Shown here: in pieces, positions 8,197-16,346 of the stretch
How the letters are laid out: every line of letters starts with the position of its first letter
Numbering within the stretch: position 1 is the first letter of the stretch
Source of the DNA: JAZNOL01 sp045580815
Lineage (GTDB): Bacteria > Bacillota > Clostridia > RUG12999
NCBI GenBank assembly: GCA_045580815.1
Contig: JAZNOL010000086.1
Span: 1-26,910, forward strand
DNA length: 26,910 bases
Reading direction: 5' to 3'
Notes under the pieces: generated by a model
Seen by the model: the letters and a program-made list of their open reading frames with translations, nothing else
Told to the model about the DNA's origin: nothing
Databases searched by the model: none
Made by a program: the position numbers and the translations under genes

Positions 8197-9195
8197 TCAC
8201 ATCCCGAAATACATCAAAATACAAAGTATTGCTGTAACAGCTGAAAAAACAGCAACTATTTTGTTTTCGCTCCAATCACACATTTCAAAATGATGATGAA
8301 GCGGACTCATTTTAAAAACACGCTTTCCTGTGAGCTTAAAGCTTGTAACCTGAATAATAACCGACAGTGTTTCAATAACATAAATTCCGCCGGCAATAAT
8401 AAGCACTACCGCTAATCCGCCGGATACAGCCAATGCTGCAAGCACACCGCCTAAAAACAGTGAACCCGTATCACCCATAAAAATTTTTGCCGGGTGTTTG
8501 TTAAACCACAAAAAACCTGTGAGAGCCGCTGCGGAAATACCGGCAAATTCTGTTTCAGATACATTTCCTATTTTTTTGAATATCGCCATAAAGCAAAGCA
8601 ATACAATTATTGTAACAGACGATGCCAGCCCATCAAGACCATCGGTGAGGTTAACCGCATTTACCGCCGATATAATTATCAGCACCGCAAGCGGATAGTA
8701 CCATATGCCCATCTCAAGTGTATAGTTGATATATGGCAAAACAATTTTAGTGGGCATCAAACCCGCTCTTCCCAAAAGCCACACAAAAATTACCGATGCA
8801 ACTATCTGCAAAAACAGTTTTTGTATTTCGGTAAGACCCAAATTTCGTTTTTTAACAACTTTTATATAATCGTCTATAAATCCTATAACACCAAAGCTTA
8901 CGCTTAAATAAAGCATCATCATTGCTTTAAAATCATTGTGTAAAAATATAATGGCACTAACAATAATTGCAATTATAAAAATCGCTCCGCCCATTGTGGG
9001 TGTTCCGGATTTTTTTTGATGCCATGATGGACCTTCGTCACGAATTTCCTGCCCGAATTTAAGTTTATGAAAAAATGGAATTGCAAACGGCGCCACAGCC
9101 GCCGCAATCACAAACGCCATAGCCGGTGCAAACGCCTGACTGCAAAAAACTCCCGTTGACAAAGCCATTACAGCAGTAATTATAATCACAAGCAT
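8197..9195 (-). CDS. mraY: Phospho-N-acetylmuramoyl-pentapeptide transferase (MraY)
   Basis: An integral membrane enzyme that joins UDP-MurNAc-pentapeptide to undecaprenyl phosphate, giving lipid I. The 332 residues have about ten membrane segments and all the family signatures. These are GTPTMGG (about residue 64), FIDDYIKV with the paired aspartates (108-109), NLTDGLDGLA (182-191), FMGDTGSLFLGG (239-250) and the histidine motif PLHHHFE near the C-terminus. The start at 9195 has AGAGGT upstream, and that Shine-Dalgarno overlaps the murE stop, so the two genes are translationally linked. MurF, which usually sits between murE and mraY and makes this enzyme's pentapeptide substrate, is not in the window. 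Confidence 0.97.
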   Translation of the reverse strand: MLVIIITAVMALSTGVFCSQAFAPAMAFVIAAAVAPFAIPFFHKLKFGQEIRDEGPSWHQKKSGTPTMGGAIFIIAIIVSAIIFLHNDFKAMMMLYLSVSFGVIGFIDDYIKVVKKRNLGLTEIQKLFLQIVASVIFVWLLGRAGLMPTKIVLPYINYTLEMGIWYYPLAVLIIISAVNAVNLTDGLDGLASSVTIIVLLCFMAIFKKIGNVSETEFAGISAAALTGFLWFNKHPAKIFMGDTGSLFLGGVLAALAVSGGLAVVLIIAGGIYVIETLSVIIQVTSFKLTGKRVFKMSPLHHHFEMCDWSENKIVAVFSAVTAILCILMYFGM

Positions 9196-9199
9196 AATC

Positions 9200-10663
9200 T
9201 TACCTCTTGTTAAAATAATCTTTTACAATTTTTTCTTCGCAAAAGGGAATATACTCCCCTTTTACTATCTGATACGTTTCATGACCTTTACCTGCCAGCA
9301 TCACAAGGTCACCTTCCCGTGCCATATCCAAAGCATAAACAATTGCTTCGGCACGGTCTTCAATACACACGTACGGACATCCGGATTTTTCAACGCCTTC
9401 TTCAACTGCTTTTATAATATTCCCCGGATTTTCACTTGCCGGATTATCTGTTGTTATAATACAAAAATCCGAAAGATTGCCTGCAAGCTCGCCCATTTCG
9501 GGACGTTTTGCGCGGTCACGGTCGCCCGCCGCACCAAACACGGTAATTATCCGTTCTTTTGTAAATTCACGCACTGTCGTCAAAATATTATAAAGACCGT
9601 CCGGAGTGTGTGCATAGTCAATCATAACTTTAAACGGCGAATTTGTCTGTACAATTTCGGCTCTGCCTTTTGCGCCTCGTGTTATGATAATTCCTCTTTG
9701 CACGCTCTGATTGTCAAATCCCAGCTCATAACAAGCCGCTGCCGCACCAAGAGTATTGTAAACCGAAAATCTGCCCGGCAAAACCGCCTTGATATTCACC
9801 GGTTCTGACGAATCGTTCTTCTTTAAGCTGTATATAATACCCTGGTCTTTGAGATTAACATCCTGTGCACGGTAATCGGCAGGCTCATCAATTGAAAATG
9901 TACGCACATTTTTACATTTTGTGATTTTGCACATTTTTTTACCGTAATCATCGTCAATATTAATTATTGCCGTTTTACAGTTATCAAGCATCCGTGTTTT
10001 TACCTGCATATAATTTTCCATGCTGCCGTGCAGGTCAAGATGGTCATGAGTGAGATTTGTAAAAACTCCCACATCAAACGTTACTCCGTAAACACGTAAA
10101 AGCTCAACCGAATGGGACGAAACCTCCATCACACAGTATTCCGCCCCCGATTCTACCATCATAGCAAACCATTTATGAAGCTCGCAGCTCTCTGGCGTTG
10201 TACGCTTCGCTTCTATTTCGTTTGCCCCTATAAGCGTATGATTAGTCCCTATCAAGCCTGTTTTTTTACCTGCCAGATCAAGCACCGATTTTATAATGTG
10301 TGTGGTGGTTGTTTTTCCGTTTGTTCCCGTTACTCCTACGAGTTTGAGTTTTTTTGCCGGATAATTATAAAGCATTGCCGCAATCTCTGCCATTGCTTTG
10401 CGGCTGTCTTTAACACGGATTACCGCCGCACCTTCGCTTACGTATTCGCTCTCTGCAACAATAAGTGTAGCCCCGTTTTCTTCTGCAGAAGATGCGTATT
10501 TATGTCCGTCTGTGTTAAAACCTTTTATGCACACGTAAGCAAACCCGGTTTCTACTGCACGCGAATCGTTGGTTATGCCGCAGATTTCGGTGTTTTCGTC
10601 TCCGTCAAAAGAAATATATTCAATTTTATCAAGTAATTTGTTTATGCTGATTTTATATACCAT
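9200..10663 (-). CDS. murE: UDP-N-acetylmuramoyl-tripeptide synthetase (MurE)
   Basis: An ATP-dependent cytoplasmic Mur ligase that adds the third, diamino acid residue to UDP-MurNAc-L-Ala-D-Glu. The 487 residues show the N-terminal UDP-binding domain (TNDSRAVETGFAYVCIKG) and the P-loop GVTGTNGKTTT (about 110-120). EVSSHS and TNLTHDHLDLHGSMENY form the central domain, IDYAHTPDG and GAAGDRDRAKRPEMG lie near the nucleotide, and GKGHETYQ is C-terminal. The specificity motif reads DNPA (around residue 405) rather than the DNPR of meso-diaminopimelate enzymes, so the amino acid added is uncertain. The ATG at 10663 is 5 nt after the PBP stop; its Shine-Dalgarno (GGGGAA) lies in the end of that gene. 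Confidence 0.95.
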   Translation of the reverse strand: MVYKISINKLLDKIEYISFDGDENTEICGITNDSRAVETGFAYVCIKGFNTDGHKYASSAEENGATLIVAESEYVSEGAAVIRVKDSRKAMAEIAAMLYNYPAKKLKLVGVTGTNGKTTTTHIIKSVLDLAGKKTGLIGTNHTLIGANEIEAKRTTPESCELHKWFAMMVESGAEYCVMEVSSHSVELLRVYGVTFDVGVFTNLTHDHLDLHGSMENYMQVKTRMLDNCKTAIINIDDDYGKKMCKITKCKNVRTFSIDEPADYRAQDVNLKDQGIIYSLKKNDSSEPVNIKAVLPGRFSVYNTLGAAAACYELGFDNQSVQRGIIITRGAKGRAEIVQTNSPFKVMIDYAHTPDGLYNILTTVREFTKERIITVFGAAGDRDRAKRPEMGELAGNLSDFCIITTDNPASENPGNIIKAVEEGVEKSGCPYVCIEDRAEAIVYALDMAREGDLVMLAGKGHETYQIVKGEYIPFCEEKIVKDYFNKR

Positions 10664-10668
10664 TTAAA

Positions 10669-12894
10669 TTATTCCCCAGTATTCTCTACCACAAAAATTT
10701 CTACCGAGTCTCCCTCCTGAGCCTGTGTTCCCGCCACAGGAGTCTGACTTTCTACAATAGCGGTTTTTCCTTGTCCTGCACCGTTTTGTATTTTTATTGT
10801 AAGTCCGGCGTTAGTTATAAGCGTATTTGCTTCTTCAACAGTTTTTCCTACAACATCAGGCACAGTAAACTCCGATGTTTCAACTGCATCGCCGGCATAA
10901 AGATAAACCACGGTATTACTTTTAACTTTTTCCCCCGCTTCAGGATGCTGAGACACAATAACGTTTCCCTCACCACGCACCGTATAATCAAGTCCAAAAG
11001 ATACTATTGCATTTTTTGCTTCATCGGGTGTTTTTCCGGTAACGTCCGGCACCGTTGTATCCATTTGTGCCAGCTCTTCTTCTGTATACTGCGGTTCAAT
11101 GCCGTAATACTGCATTACGTCTTTGATAATTCCACCTGCCGCCGGTGCGGTGATTACACCACCGTAATAGTTTTCGCCGGTAGGCTCATCAAGAATAACC
11201 ATACAGATAATCTGTGGATTGTCTATGGGTGCAACACCCACGAAAGAACCTATGTATTTATTGCTTCCACGAGGCTGTTTTTCACTGGTGCCACTTTTTC
11301 CGCCTACACGGTATCCTTTAACTGCTGCTGTTGAGCCGGAATCTATAACGACACGTTCCATAACATGTTTCATTTTTTCACTTGTTTCGGGAGAAATTGT
11401 CTGACGTACTTTCTGAGGTGAAAAAGATTCCACAATCTGTCCGTCTGCTGTCTGAACTTCTTTTACAATATATGGTTTATAAAGTGTTCCGCCGTTAACC
11501 AGTGATGAAATCGCTGTAACCATCTGAAGCGGCGTAACCTCAAAGCTCTGTCCGAAAGACGAAACGCAAAGGTCAGTCTCGCCAAAAGCCTCGTACTCGT
11601 GCATAGCGCCGATTGCCTCACCGGGATAATCTATGCCGGTTTTTTTATCAAATCCAAAAAGCTGGAAATTTTTATAAAAATTTTCTTTGCCTATTTTCAT
11701 TCCCACCTGCATGAGAGTAGGGTTACAGGAGTTTACCATACCTTGCAAAAAGGATGTTGTGCCATGACCGGCGGTTTTCCAGCAACCGATGCTGTGACCG
11801 CCCACGTGCATATAACCGTTGCAGGTATACTGTTCTTCAAGAGTTGTCACGTTTTCTTCCAAAGCCATTGCACAAGTTATAAGCTTGAACGTAGAACCGG
11901 GCTCGTAAACGTCAACAACCGGTTTATTTCTTTTGAGCTGTGATGCTGTTTCAACATACAGCTTGTTATATTCTTCGTCTGACAGTAAATCCGCCAGAGG
12001 ATCATCAATTTTTATAGGCTCGTTGAGATTGTGAGTGGGTACGCTTGCCATAGCTAAAATTTCGCCTGTATTAGGATTCATCACAATGGCACTTCCACCT
12101 TTTGCCGCCGCATTTTCCGTATAAACCTCACCAAGATGTTTCTCAACAATACGCTGAATATTTTCGTCAATTGTCAGCTTTATGCTATTTCCGGACTGTG
12201 CATTATAAAACTGCTCATATTCAAAAGACGGGCTGCCTGCTGTTGTATCAGCTTTTACAATTTTACCAGCAGTACCTTTAAGATATTTGTCATATTTATA
12301 CTCAAGTCCGTCAAGACCCTGGTTATCCGAGCCTGTTGTTCCTATAAGCTGTGAAGCCAGCTCTCCGTAAGGATAATAGCGTTTACTATCGGCAATAAGG
12401 CTTACACCACTCAAATCATAACGCTCTTTATCGGCATCGGACATTTCACTGCCATCCGCATTTTTACCGCTTATGTACGCTCTCAGGGTTTCAGATTCAA
12501 CCGTTGAAATTCGTTTTTTAACATATTCAAAACTGGAATCCTTTTGCATAAGTTTATAAATTTTGTCTATATCAACCTCAAGAACTGTTGAAAGAGCGTG
12601 TGCCACCTTATCGGCATTGCCTACTTTTTTTATTGTCCGCGGGTCAAGTACAACAGTGTCAACATTGGCACTTACCGCAAGCTCTTTACCGTTTCGGTCA
12701 TAAATACTTCCACGTCTTGGCGTAATTTCTTTATCACGGGTTTCCTGCTCAAGCATACCAGCTTTAAGCTCGGCACCGCTGACAAACTGCAGATACCCAA
12801 CTCTCAACGCAAGAATAACAAAACACGCAGTTACAAACGCAGTAAAAAACAATACACGCCCTGCGATTTTTGGTTTTTTTACGTTTTTTGCCAT
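10669..12894 (-). CDS. ftsI: Class B penicillin-binding protein with two PASTA domains (FtsI/PBP2B/SpoVD type)
   Basis: A septal transpeptidase, membrane-anchored by one N-terminal helix (about residues 14-35 of 741), acting outside the cell. The dimerisation domain opens with ITPRRGSIYDRNGKELA. The transpeptidase domain has the three active-site motifs STFK (about 334-337, nucleophilic Ser), SCN (389-391) and KSGT (533-536). Two PASTA domains follow (TVPDVTGKTPDEAKN and TVPDVVGKTVEEANT starts), as in PBP2B/PBP2x; Bacillus SpoVD has one. A GTG at 12903 is in frame but only 2 nt from the GGAGG. The ATG at 12894 sits 11 nt from it and is preferred. The gene lies between ftsL and murE, the standard place. 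Vegetative FtsI and sporulation SpoVD roles cannot be separated by sequence. Confidence 0.95.
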   Translation of the reverse strand: MAKNVKKPKIAGRVLFFTAFVTACFVILALRVGYLQFVSGAELKAGMLEQETRDKEITPRRGSIYDRNGKELAVSANVDTVVLDPRTIKKVGNADKVAHALSTVLEVDIDKIYKLMQKDSSFEYVKKRISTVESETLRAYISGKNADGSEMSDADKERYDLSGVSLIADSKRYYPYGELASQLIGTTGSDNQGLDGLEYKYDKYLKGTAGKIVKADTTAGSPSFEYEQFYNAQSGNSIKLTIDENIQRIVEKHLGEVYTENAAAKGGSAIVMNPNTGEILAMASVPTHNLNEPIKIDDPLADLLSDEEYNKLYVETASQLKRNKPVVDVYEPGSTFKLITCAMALEENVTTLEEQYTCNGYMHVGGHSIGCWKTAGHGTTSFLQGMVNSCNPTLMQVGMKIGKENFYKNFQLFGFDKKTGIDYPGEAIGAMHEYEAFGETDLCVSSFGQSFEVTPLQMVTAISSLVNGGTLYKPYIVKEVQTADGQIVESFSPQKVRQTISPETSEKMKHVMERVVIDSGSTAAVKGYRVGGKSGTSEKQPRGSNKYIGSFVGVAPIDNPQIICMVILDEPTGENYYGGVITAPAAGGIIKDVMQYYGIEPQYTEEELAQMDTTVPDVTGKTPDEAKNAIVSFGLDYTVRGEGNVIVSQHPEAGEKVKSNTVVYLYAGDAVETSEFTVPDVVGKTVEEANTLITNAGLTIKIQNGAGQGKTAIVESQTPVAGTQAQEGDSVEIFVVENTGE

Positions 12895-12970
12895 TTTGCG
12901 CACTCCCTCCTTATACGCCGAAATGCGATTATATTAGTTATAACATTTCTAACTAAAGTATAATCGCAAT

Positions 12971-13417
12971 TTAATGTAAATATGATATAATTTTTCCAAA
13001 ACCACGGGACACCATGGCAAATATACCGGTTTGTTCTTGCGGCTGTAAAATGTCACCCTCGTCTTCCATAACCACCTGAATATTAACAATCTGATTTTGT
13101 CCCGGTTTTACCATTCCAAGCTTTTCAGTCGCGGTTTTTTCTATCTCATCAATATTGATACTTTGCTGAATGTCAACTTTTTTTGATATATTCTGTGACT
13201 GCAACTGTTCAAACTCCGTCTTAGCAACAGATATTTCACGTTCAAGCTCGTTGATTGTTGCATAACGTGATATAACAAGCATAATGAGCGCAAAGTACAC
13301 AACAGACATAATTGCAAATTTCCATCTGAATTTTTGCTTTGCTGCCGGTTTTTTTACTGCTTTTTTCTTAGGCTGCGGAGATTGCTGCGGTAATTTTCTC
13401 GCCAGATTATCCTGCAT
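12971..13417 (-). CDS. ftsL: FtsL-like division protein (bitopic, coiled coil)
   Basis: A 148-residue bitopic protein with a lysine/proline-rich cytoplasmic tail (residues 1-33), one transmembrane helix (about 34-53) and an extracytoplasmic coiled coil (ATINELEREISVAKTEFEQL onward, about 54-95). The EIEKTATEKLGMVKPGQNQ segment is the typical end of the FtsL/DivIC fold. The C-terminal 35 residues extend beyond a minimal FtsL. Such proteins link FtsQ/DivIB to the FtsW-PBP synthase. Identification rests mainly on architecture and the rsmH-ftsL-PBP gene order, since FtsL sequence is poorly conserved. The ATG at 13417 follows AAAGGGTG and is 37 nt after rsmH. Confidence 0.87.
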   Translation of the reverse strand: MQDNLARKLPQQSPQPKKKAVKKPAAKQKFRWKFAIMSVVYFALIMLVISRYATINELEREISVAKTEFEQLQSQNISKKVDIQQSINIDEIEKTATEKLGMVKPGQNQIVNIQVVMEDEGDILQPQEQTGIFAMVSRGFGKIISYLH

Positions 13418-13454
13418 GAACTTTTCACCCTTTCTGTTAAAATGCTATTTTTTA

Positions 13455-14387
13455 TTAAAGCTTTATTATTGCTCTCAATTTTGCACTGCGGCTACGCGGA
13501 TTTACTTCAAGCTCAGTGCTGTCTGCAATAATTGGTTTTCGGTTTTTTAGTTTACCTTTTGGCGTATTTCCGCATACACACACCGGAAATTCTTTCGGAC
13601 AGGTGCAACCTTGCACAAGCGACGCAAAAGTTTCTTTTGTTATACGGTCTTCAAGAGAATGGAACGTTATAACCGCCAGCACTCCGCCCGGTGCTAAAAC
13701 ATCAAAAAAGTCCAAAAGTGCGCCACGGAGCTTGTCCAGCTCGTGATTAACTTCAATTCTTATTGCCTGAAACGTTCTTTTTGAGGGATGCGGTCCATCA
13801 CGGCGTGCATTTTTCGGCACAGCCGCCTTTATTACATCGTTAAGCTCAAATGTCGTTTCGATAGGTTTTTCCGAGCGTTTCTCCACAATAAATTTTGCAA
13901 TACGCACAGCCCATTTTTCTTCACCGTAATTACTTATTATTTCTGTAAGCTGTTTTTCGGAATATGTATTTACAATGTCACGTGCCGAAATCACATCGTC
14001 ACGAGACATACGCATGTCAAGCGGCGCATCGTGCATATACCCGAAACCGCGGTCGGGATTGTCAAGCTGGTAGGAGGACACCCCCAGGTCAAGAAGTGCG
14101 CCGTTTATTGAAGAAATGTCAAAGGTTTTGAGTACGGTTTTTATTTCACTGTAGTTGCAATTTGCAACCGACAATTTTTCCGCAAAGGGTTCAAGACGTT
14201 TTGTTGCCGCTGCAATAGCCTCTTTATCTCGGTCAATGCCAATAAGCCGCCCACCCGACAATCTTTCACAAATGCCAAAGCTGTGGCCTCCACCGCCCAT
14301 TGTTCCGTCAACATAAGTACCGTCTTTTTTTATATCAAGAATATCCATGCACTGGTCAAACAATACAGGTTTATGTGCAAATTCCAT
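13455..14387 (-). CDS. rsmH: 16S rRNA (cytosine(1402)-N(4))-methyltransferase RsmH (MraW)
   Basis: An S-adenosylmethionine-dependent enzyme that methylates N4 of C1402 in the ribosomal P site. The 310 residues begin HKPVLFDQCMDIL and contain the AdoMet loop VDGTMGGGGHS (about 26-36). GIDRDKEA, LLDLGVSSYQLD, the RGFGYMHDAPLDMRM substrate segment and VITFHSLEDR follow, all diagnostic of RsmH. The ATG at 14387 is preceded by GGCGGTGA and lies 20 nt after mraZ, the usual second position of the cluster. Confidence 0.97.
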   Translation of the reverse strand: MEFAHKPVLFDQCMDILDIKKDGTYVDGTMGGGGHSFGICERLSGGRLIGIDRDKEAIAAATKRLEPFAEKLSVANCNYSEIKTVLKTFDISSINGALLDLGVSSYQLDNPDRGFGYMHDAPLDMRMSRDDVISARDIVNTYSEKQLTEIISNYGEEKWAVRIAKFIVEKRSEKPIETTFELNDVIKAAVPKNARRDGPHPSKRTFQAIRIEVNHELDKLRGALLDFFDVLAPGGVLAVITFHSLEDRITKETFASLVQGCTCPKEFPVCVCGNTPKGKLKNRKPIIADSTELEVNPRSRSAKLRAIIKL

Positions 14388-14407
14388 TATTTCACCGCCG
14401 AAAGCTG

Positions 14408-14860
14408 TTATATAACAAGATCAATACTGTCGGCAGCCGCTGAAACATCAAAGTCATCGTTTTCATTGAATTTGTTCCAGTTTTCAATACTCCACAGTTC
14501 GATTTTGTTATCAATGCCCATCAGTTTTATTTCACCTTTTATTCCGGCATATGTACGAAGTTCGGAGGATATAAGACATCTGCCCTGCTTATCAATTTCA
14601 ATCTGTTCCGCTTCCGAAAGAAAATGGCGCTGGAGTTTACGGATATTTTCTTTTGTATTTGGAAGTGCTCTGAGTCTTGACGCAAACGCATCCCACTCCT
14701 GCATATCGAAAATATACAGACAATGTTCATCAAGACCTTTTGTTACCATGCATCTTCCATCAAGAAGTTCACGAAACTTAAGCGGCATAATGAATCTGCC
14801 TTTGTCATCTACGCTGTGTGCGTAATTTCCCGTAAACATTTTACATTCACCGGCAAACAT
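14408..14860 (-). CDS. mraZ: Transcriptional regulator MraZ
   Basis: The DNA-binding first gene of the dcw cluster. MraZ forms a ring of subunits, each with two AbrB/SpoVT-like halves. Both halves are visible: SVDDKGRFIMPLKFRELL (about residues 16-33) and IDKQGRCLISSELRTYAGI (about 92-110), each with a DxxGR core. In bacteria studied it binds GTGG/TGGG direct repeats in its own promoter region, and such an array lies directly upstream here. The ATG at 14860 has a strong AAGGAGG at good spacing. It adds seven residues (MFAGECK) before the more usual MFTGNYAHSVDDKGR start at 14839, which lacks a good ribosome site. Confidence 0.96.
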   Translation of the reverse strand: MFAGECKMFTGNYAHSVDDKGRFIMPLKFRELLDGRCMVTKGLDEHCLYIFDMQEWDAFASRLRALPNTKENIRKLQRHFLSEAEQIEIDKQGRCLISSELRTYAGIKGEIKLMGIDNKIELWSIENWNKFNENDDFDVSAAADSIDLVI

Positions 14861-14904
14861 GTTTATCCTCCTTTCTTTTTACTGTATATTATCAGCCGGG
14901 CTTA

Positions 14905-14961
14905 CCACCCGACTCCACTTTTATCCATTTGGTTACCACTGAGTTACCACTCAGTCTCCAC
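14905..14961 (-). promoter_or_regulatory. MraZ operator: six GTGG-type boxes in phase
   Basis: Read on the minus strand, GTGG (or ATGG once) followed by A or TA recurs with plus-strand core starts at 14958, 14947, 14936, 14925, 14915 and 14905. The steps are 11, 11, 11, 10 and 10 bp. MraZ is known to bind GTGG/TGGG direct repeats about one helical turn apart. The array starts just downstream of the likely transcription start and lies in the mraZ leader, so binding could block promoter clearance. Five cores are GTGG and one (14925-14928) is ATGG. Confidence 0.85.
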
Positions 14962-14971
14962 CCTCCCTTAT

Positions 14972-15000
14972 ATTGTACACCTATTTGCAAAAAAAATCAA
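14972..15000 (-). promoter_or_regulatory. Promoter of the mraZ (dcw) operon
   Basis: On the minus strand TTGATT (15000-14995), a 17-bp spacer and TACAAT (14977-14972) form a good sigma-A-type promoter. The expected start point is about 4-6 nt before the first MraZ box. Confidence 0.75.
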
Positions 15001-15130
15001 TAGCAAAATGCATTAAATTTTTAAATTTTTTTGTGCAAATGTCATTAAAATGTAACATAAAACCCGTGTTTTTGACCAAAATCTTTCATTTTTATCAATT
15101 TTTCATCTTTTTTCGCAAAAAATTCTCTCT

Positions 15131-15145
15131 CCACTTCGCCTCCAC
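15131..15145 (-). promoter_or_regulatory. Distal pair of MraZ-like GTGGAG boxes
   Basis: On the minus strand GTGGAG-GCGAA-GTGGAG gives two identical boxes 11 bp apart. They lie about 170 bp upstream of the main array, on the far side of the mraZ promoter and nearer to the DUF421 gene. The match is to the known consensus; function is inferred. Confidence 0.45.
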
Positions 15146-15227
15146 TTTTATTTAATTTTGAAATCCTTTTCATGCATACCAAATTTTTTCCGGCACATAC
15201 TAAATTTTGAAAGAAAGGCGGTAAAAA

Positions 15228-15914
15228 ATGCTTGTAAGTGTATTGCGAACTGTATTTTTATATATTTTTGTTTCGGCAGCAATGCGAATAATGGGCAAAA
15301 AGCAAATCGGTCAGCTGCAACCGGTAGAGTTTGTTGTTATTCTTCTACTGTCTGAGCTTGCGGTAATTCCCATGCAGGACATGAAAATTTCTGTAATGCA
15401 CAGTGTCATACCAATACTCACTCTTATGCTGCTCGAACTGTTATCCTCGGCACTGGGAATGAAATTCAGATGTCTGAGATTATTTTTTGACGGAAGCCCC
15501 TCAATTATTGTGAGTCACGGAAAAATCGACCCTGTTCAGCTACGAAAATCGCGTTATAATGTTGATGAGCTTCTATCTGAACTTCGCCTTGGCGGCATAA
15601 GTGACATACGTGACGTTGAATATGCCATTTTAGAAACCGGTGGCAGTATAAGCATTATTACAAAAGCTCAAAGCCGTCCGCTTACTCCAAAAGACATGAA
15701 CATTAAAGTGAACAACCAAGGTTTGCCGTGTATAGTTATAAACGACGGTAAAATTTCTGACAAAGCTCTTGAATTTGCCGGAATTGACCGCCACAAATTT
15801 GATAAAATTTTAAAAGATCACAAAATCAAAGACATTGGTCGCATTTTCTATGCCGTTTTATCTACAAACGGAGATTTTTACTATCAACTTAAGGAGGAAA
15901 ACCCGGATGCGTAG
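15228..15914 (+). CDS. DUF421 membrane protein (YetF/YkjA/YrbG family)
   Basis: A 228-residue protein with an N-terminal three-helix membrane part (about residues 3-75) and a cytoplasmic C-terminal DUF421 domain. Family hallmarks are RIMGKKQIGQLQPVEFVVILLLSE at the first and second helices and DGSPSIIVSHGKI. The YNVDELLSELRLGGISDIRDVEYA block and the ETGGSISI strand follow. The role of the family is not settled; Bacillus members have been linked to spore and envelope functions. AAAGGCGG precedes the ATG. It overlaps the next gene (DUF4363) by 8 nt, a pairing common in clostridia that suggests one complex or pathway. It is divergent from the dcw operon. Confidence 0.92.
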   Translation: MLVSVLRTVFLYIFVSAAMRIMGKKQIGQLQPVEFVVILLLSELAVIPMQDMKISVMHSVIPILTLMLLELLSSALGMKFRCLRLFFDGSPSIIVSHGKIDPVQLRKSRYNVDELLSELRLGGISDIRDVEYAILETGGSISIITKAQSRPLTPKDMNIKVNNQGLPCIVINDGKISDKALEFAGIDRHKFDKILKDHKIKDIGRIFYAVLSTNGDFYYQLKEENPDA

Positions 15915-16290
15915 TTTTATCCCTGTCATAACACTTTTTTTACTGATTGCCGTTTTTTGCAGTGTGTACACCACCGCAAGTGACAATTTTATATCTGATA
16001 TGTACAATTACACCACAAAACTTGAAAAAAACCAGTTTGACAACTTAGAAAATGCCAATTTGCTTGCCAACCTTGAACGCACATTTTTTAAAGGCAAAAA
16101 AGGATTTTCGGTATTTATGAACCATGACATTTTAGAAGAAGCCGAAAATCATATTTCCCGGGCAAAAGTGCTTTACGCCTTAGGAAATGAAGATTTGTTC
16201 CGTCTTGAAATATGTACTTTAAAAACGCATCTTGGTGATATTTTGGACGAACAAAAGCCAAAGTTTTCAAATATTCTAAAAAACCGGTAA
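15907..16290 (+). CDS. DUF4363 family protein
   Basis: A 127-residue protein with an N-terminal hydrophobic segment (residues 4-20, SFIPVITLFLLIAVFCSVYT) that acts as a signal anchor, followed by a mostly helical extracytoplasmic part ending NILKNR. The length and layout match DUF4363, which typically follows a DUF421 gene. The start is set by AAGGAGG 9 nt before the ATG at 15907. The frame is open further upstream to 15835 but has no ribosome site there. No enzymatic motif is visible. The overlap with the DUF421 stop implies coupled translation. Confidence 0.82.
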   Translation: MRSFIPVITLFLLIAVFCSVYTTASDNFISDMYNYTTKLEKNQFDNLENANLLANLERTFFKGKKGFSVFMNHDILEEAENHISRAKVLYALGNEDLFRLEICTLKTHLGDILDEQKPKFSNILKNR

Positions 16291-16346
16291 TATTATCACC
16301 GTCAAAGCTATAATTATTAATAAGAACACATTTAAGGAGAATATTT

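Larger units (their letters stand above)
14861..15227. other. Divergent intergenic region between mraZ and the DUF421 gene
   Basis: This 367-nt AT-rich stretch holds the mraZ leader with its box array, the mraZ promoter and, further out, a second pair of GTGGAG boxes (15131-15145 on the minus strand). On the plus side only the Shine-Dalgarno of the DUF421 gene (AAAGGCGG, just before 15228) is clear. A TTGACC near 15073 has no convincing -10, so that promoter is unassigned. Short frames here look like chance. Confidence 0.6.

Noticed and set aside
14960..14970. GGGAGGGTGG upstream of mraZ as a T-box-like element
   Set aside because: It lacks the rest of the T-box consensus and the specifier stem, and it is explained by the first MraZ box.
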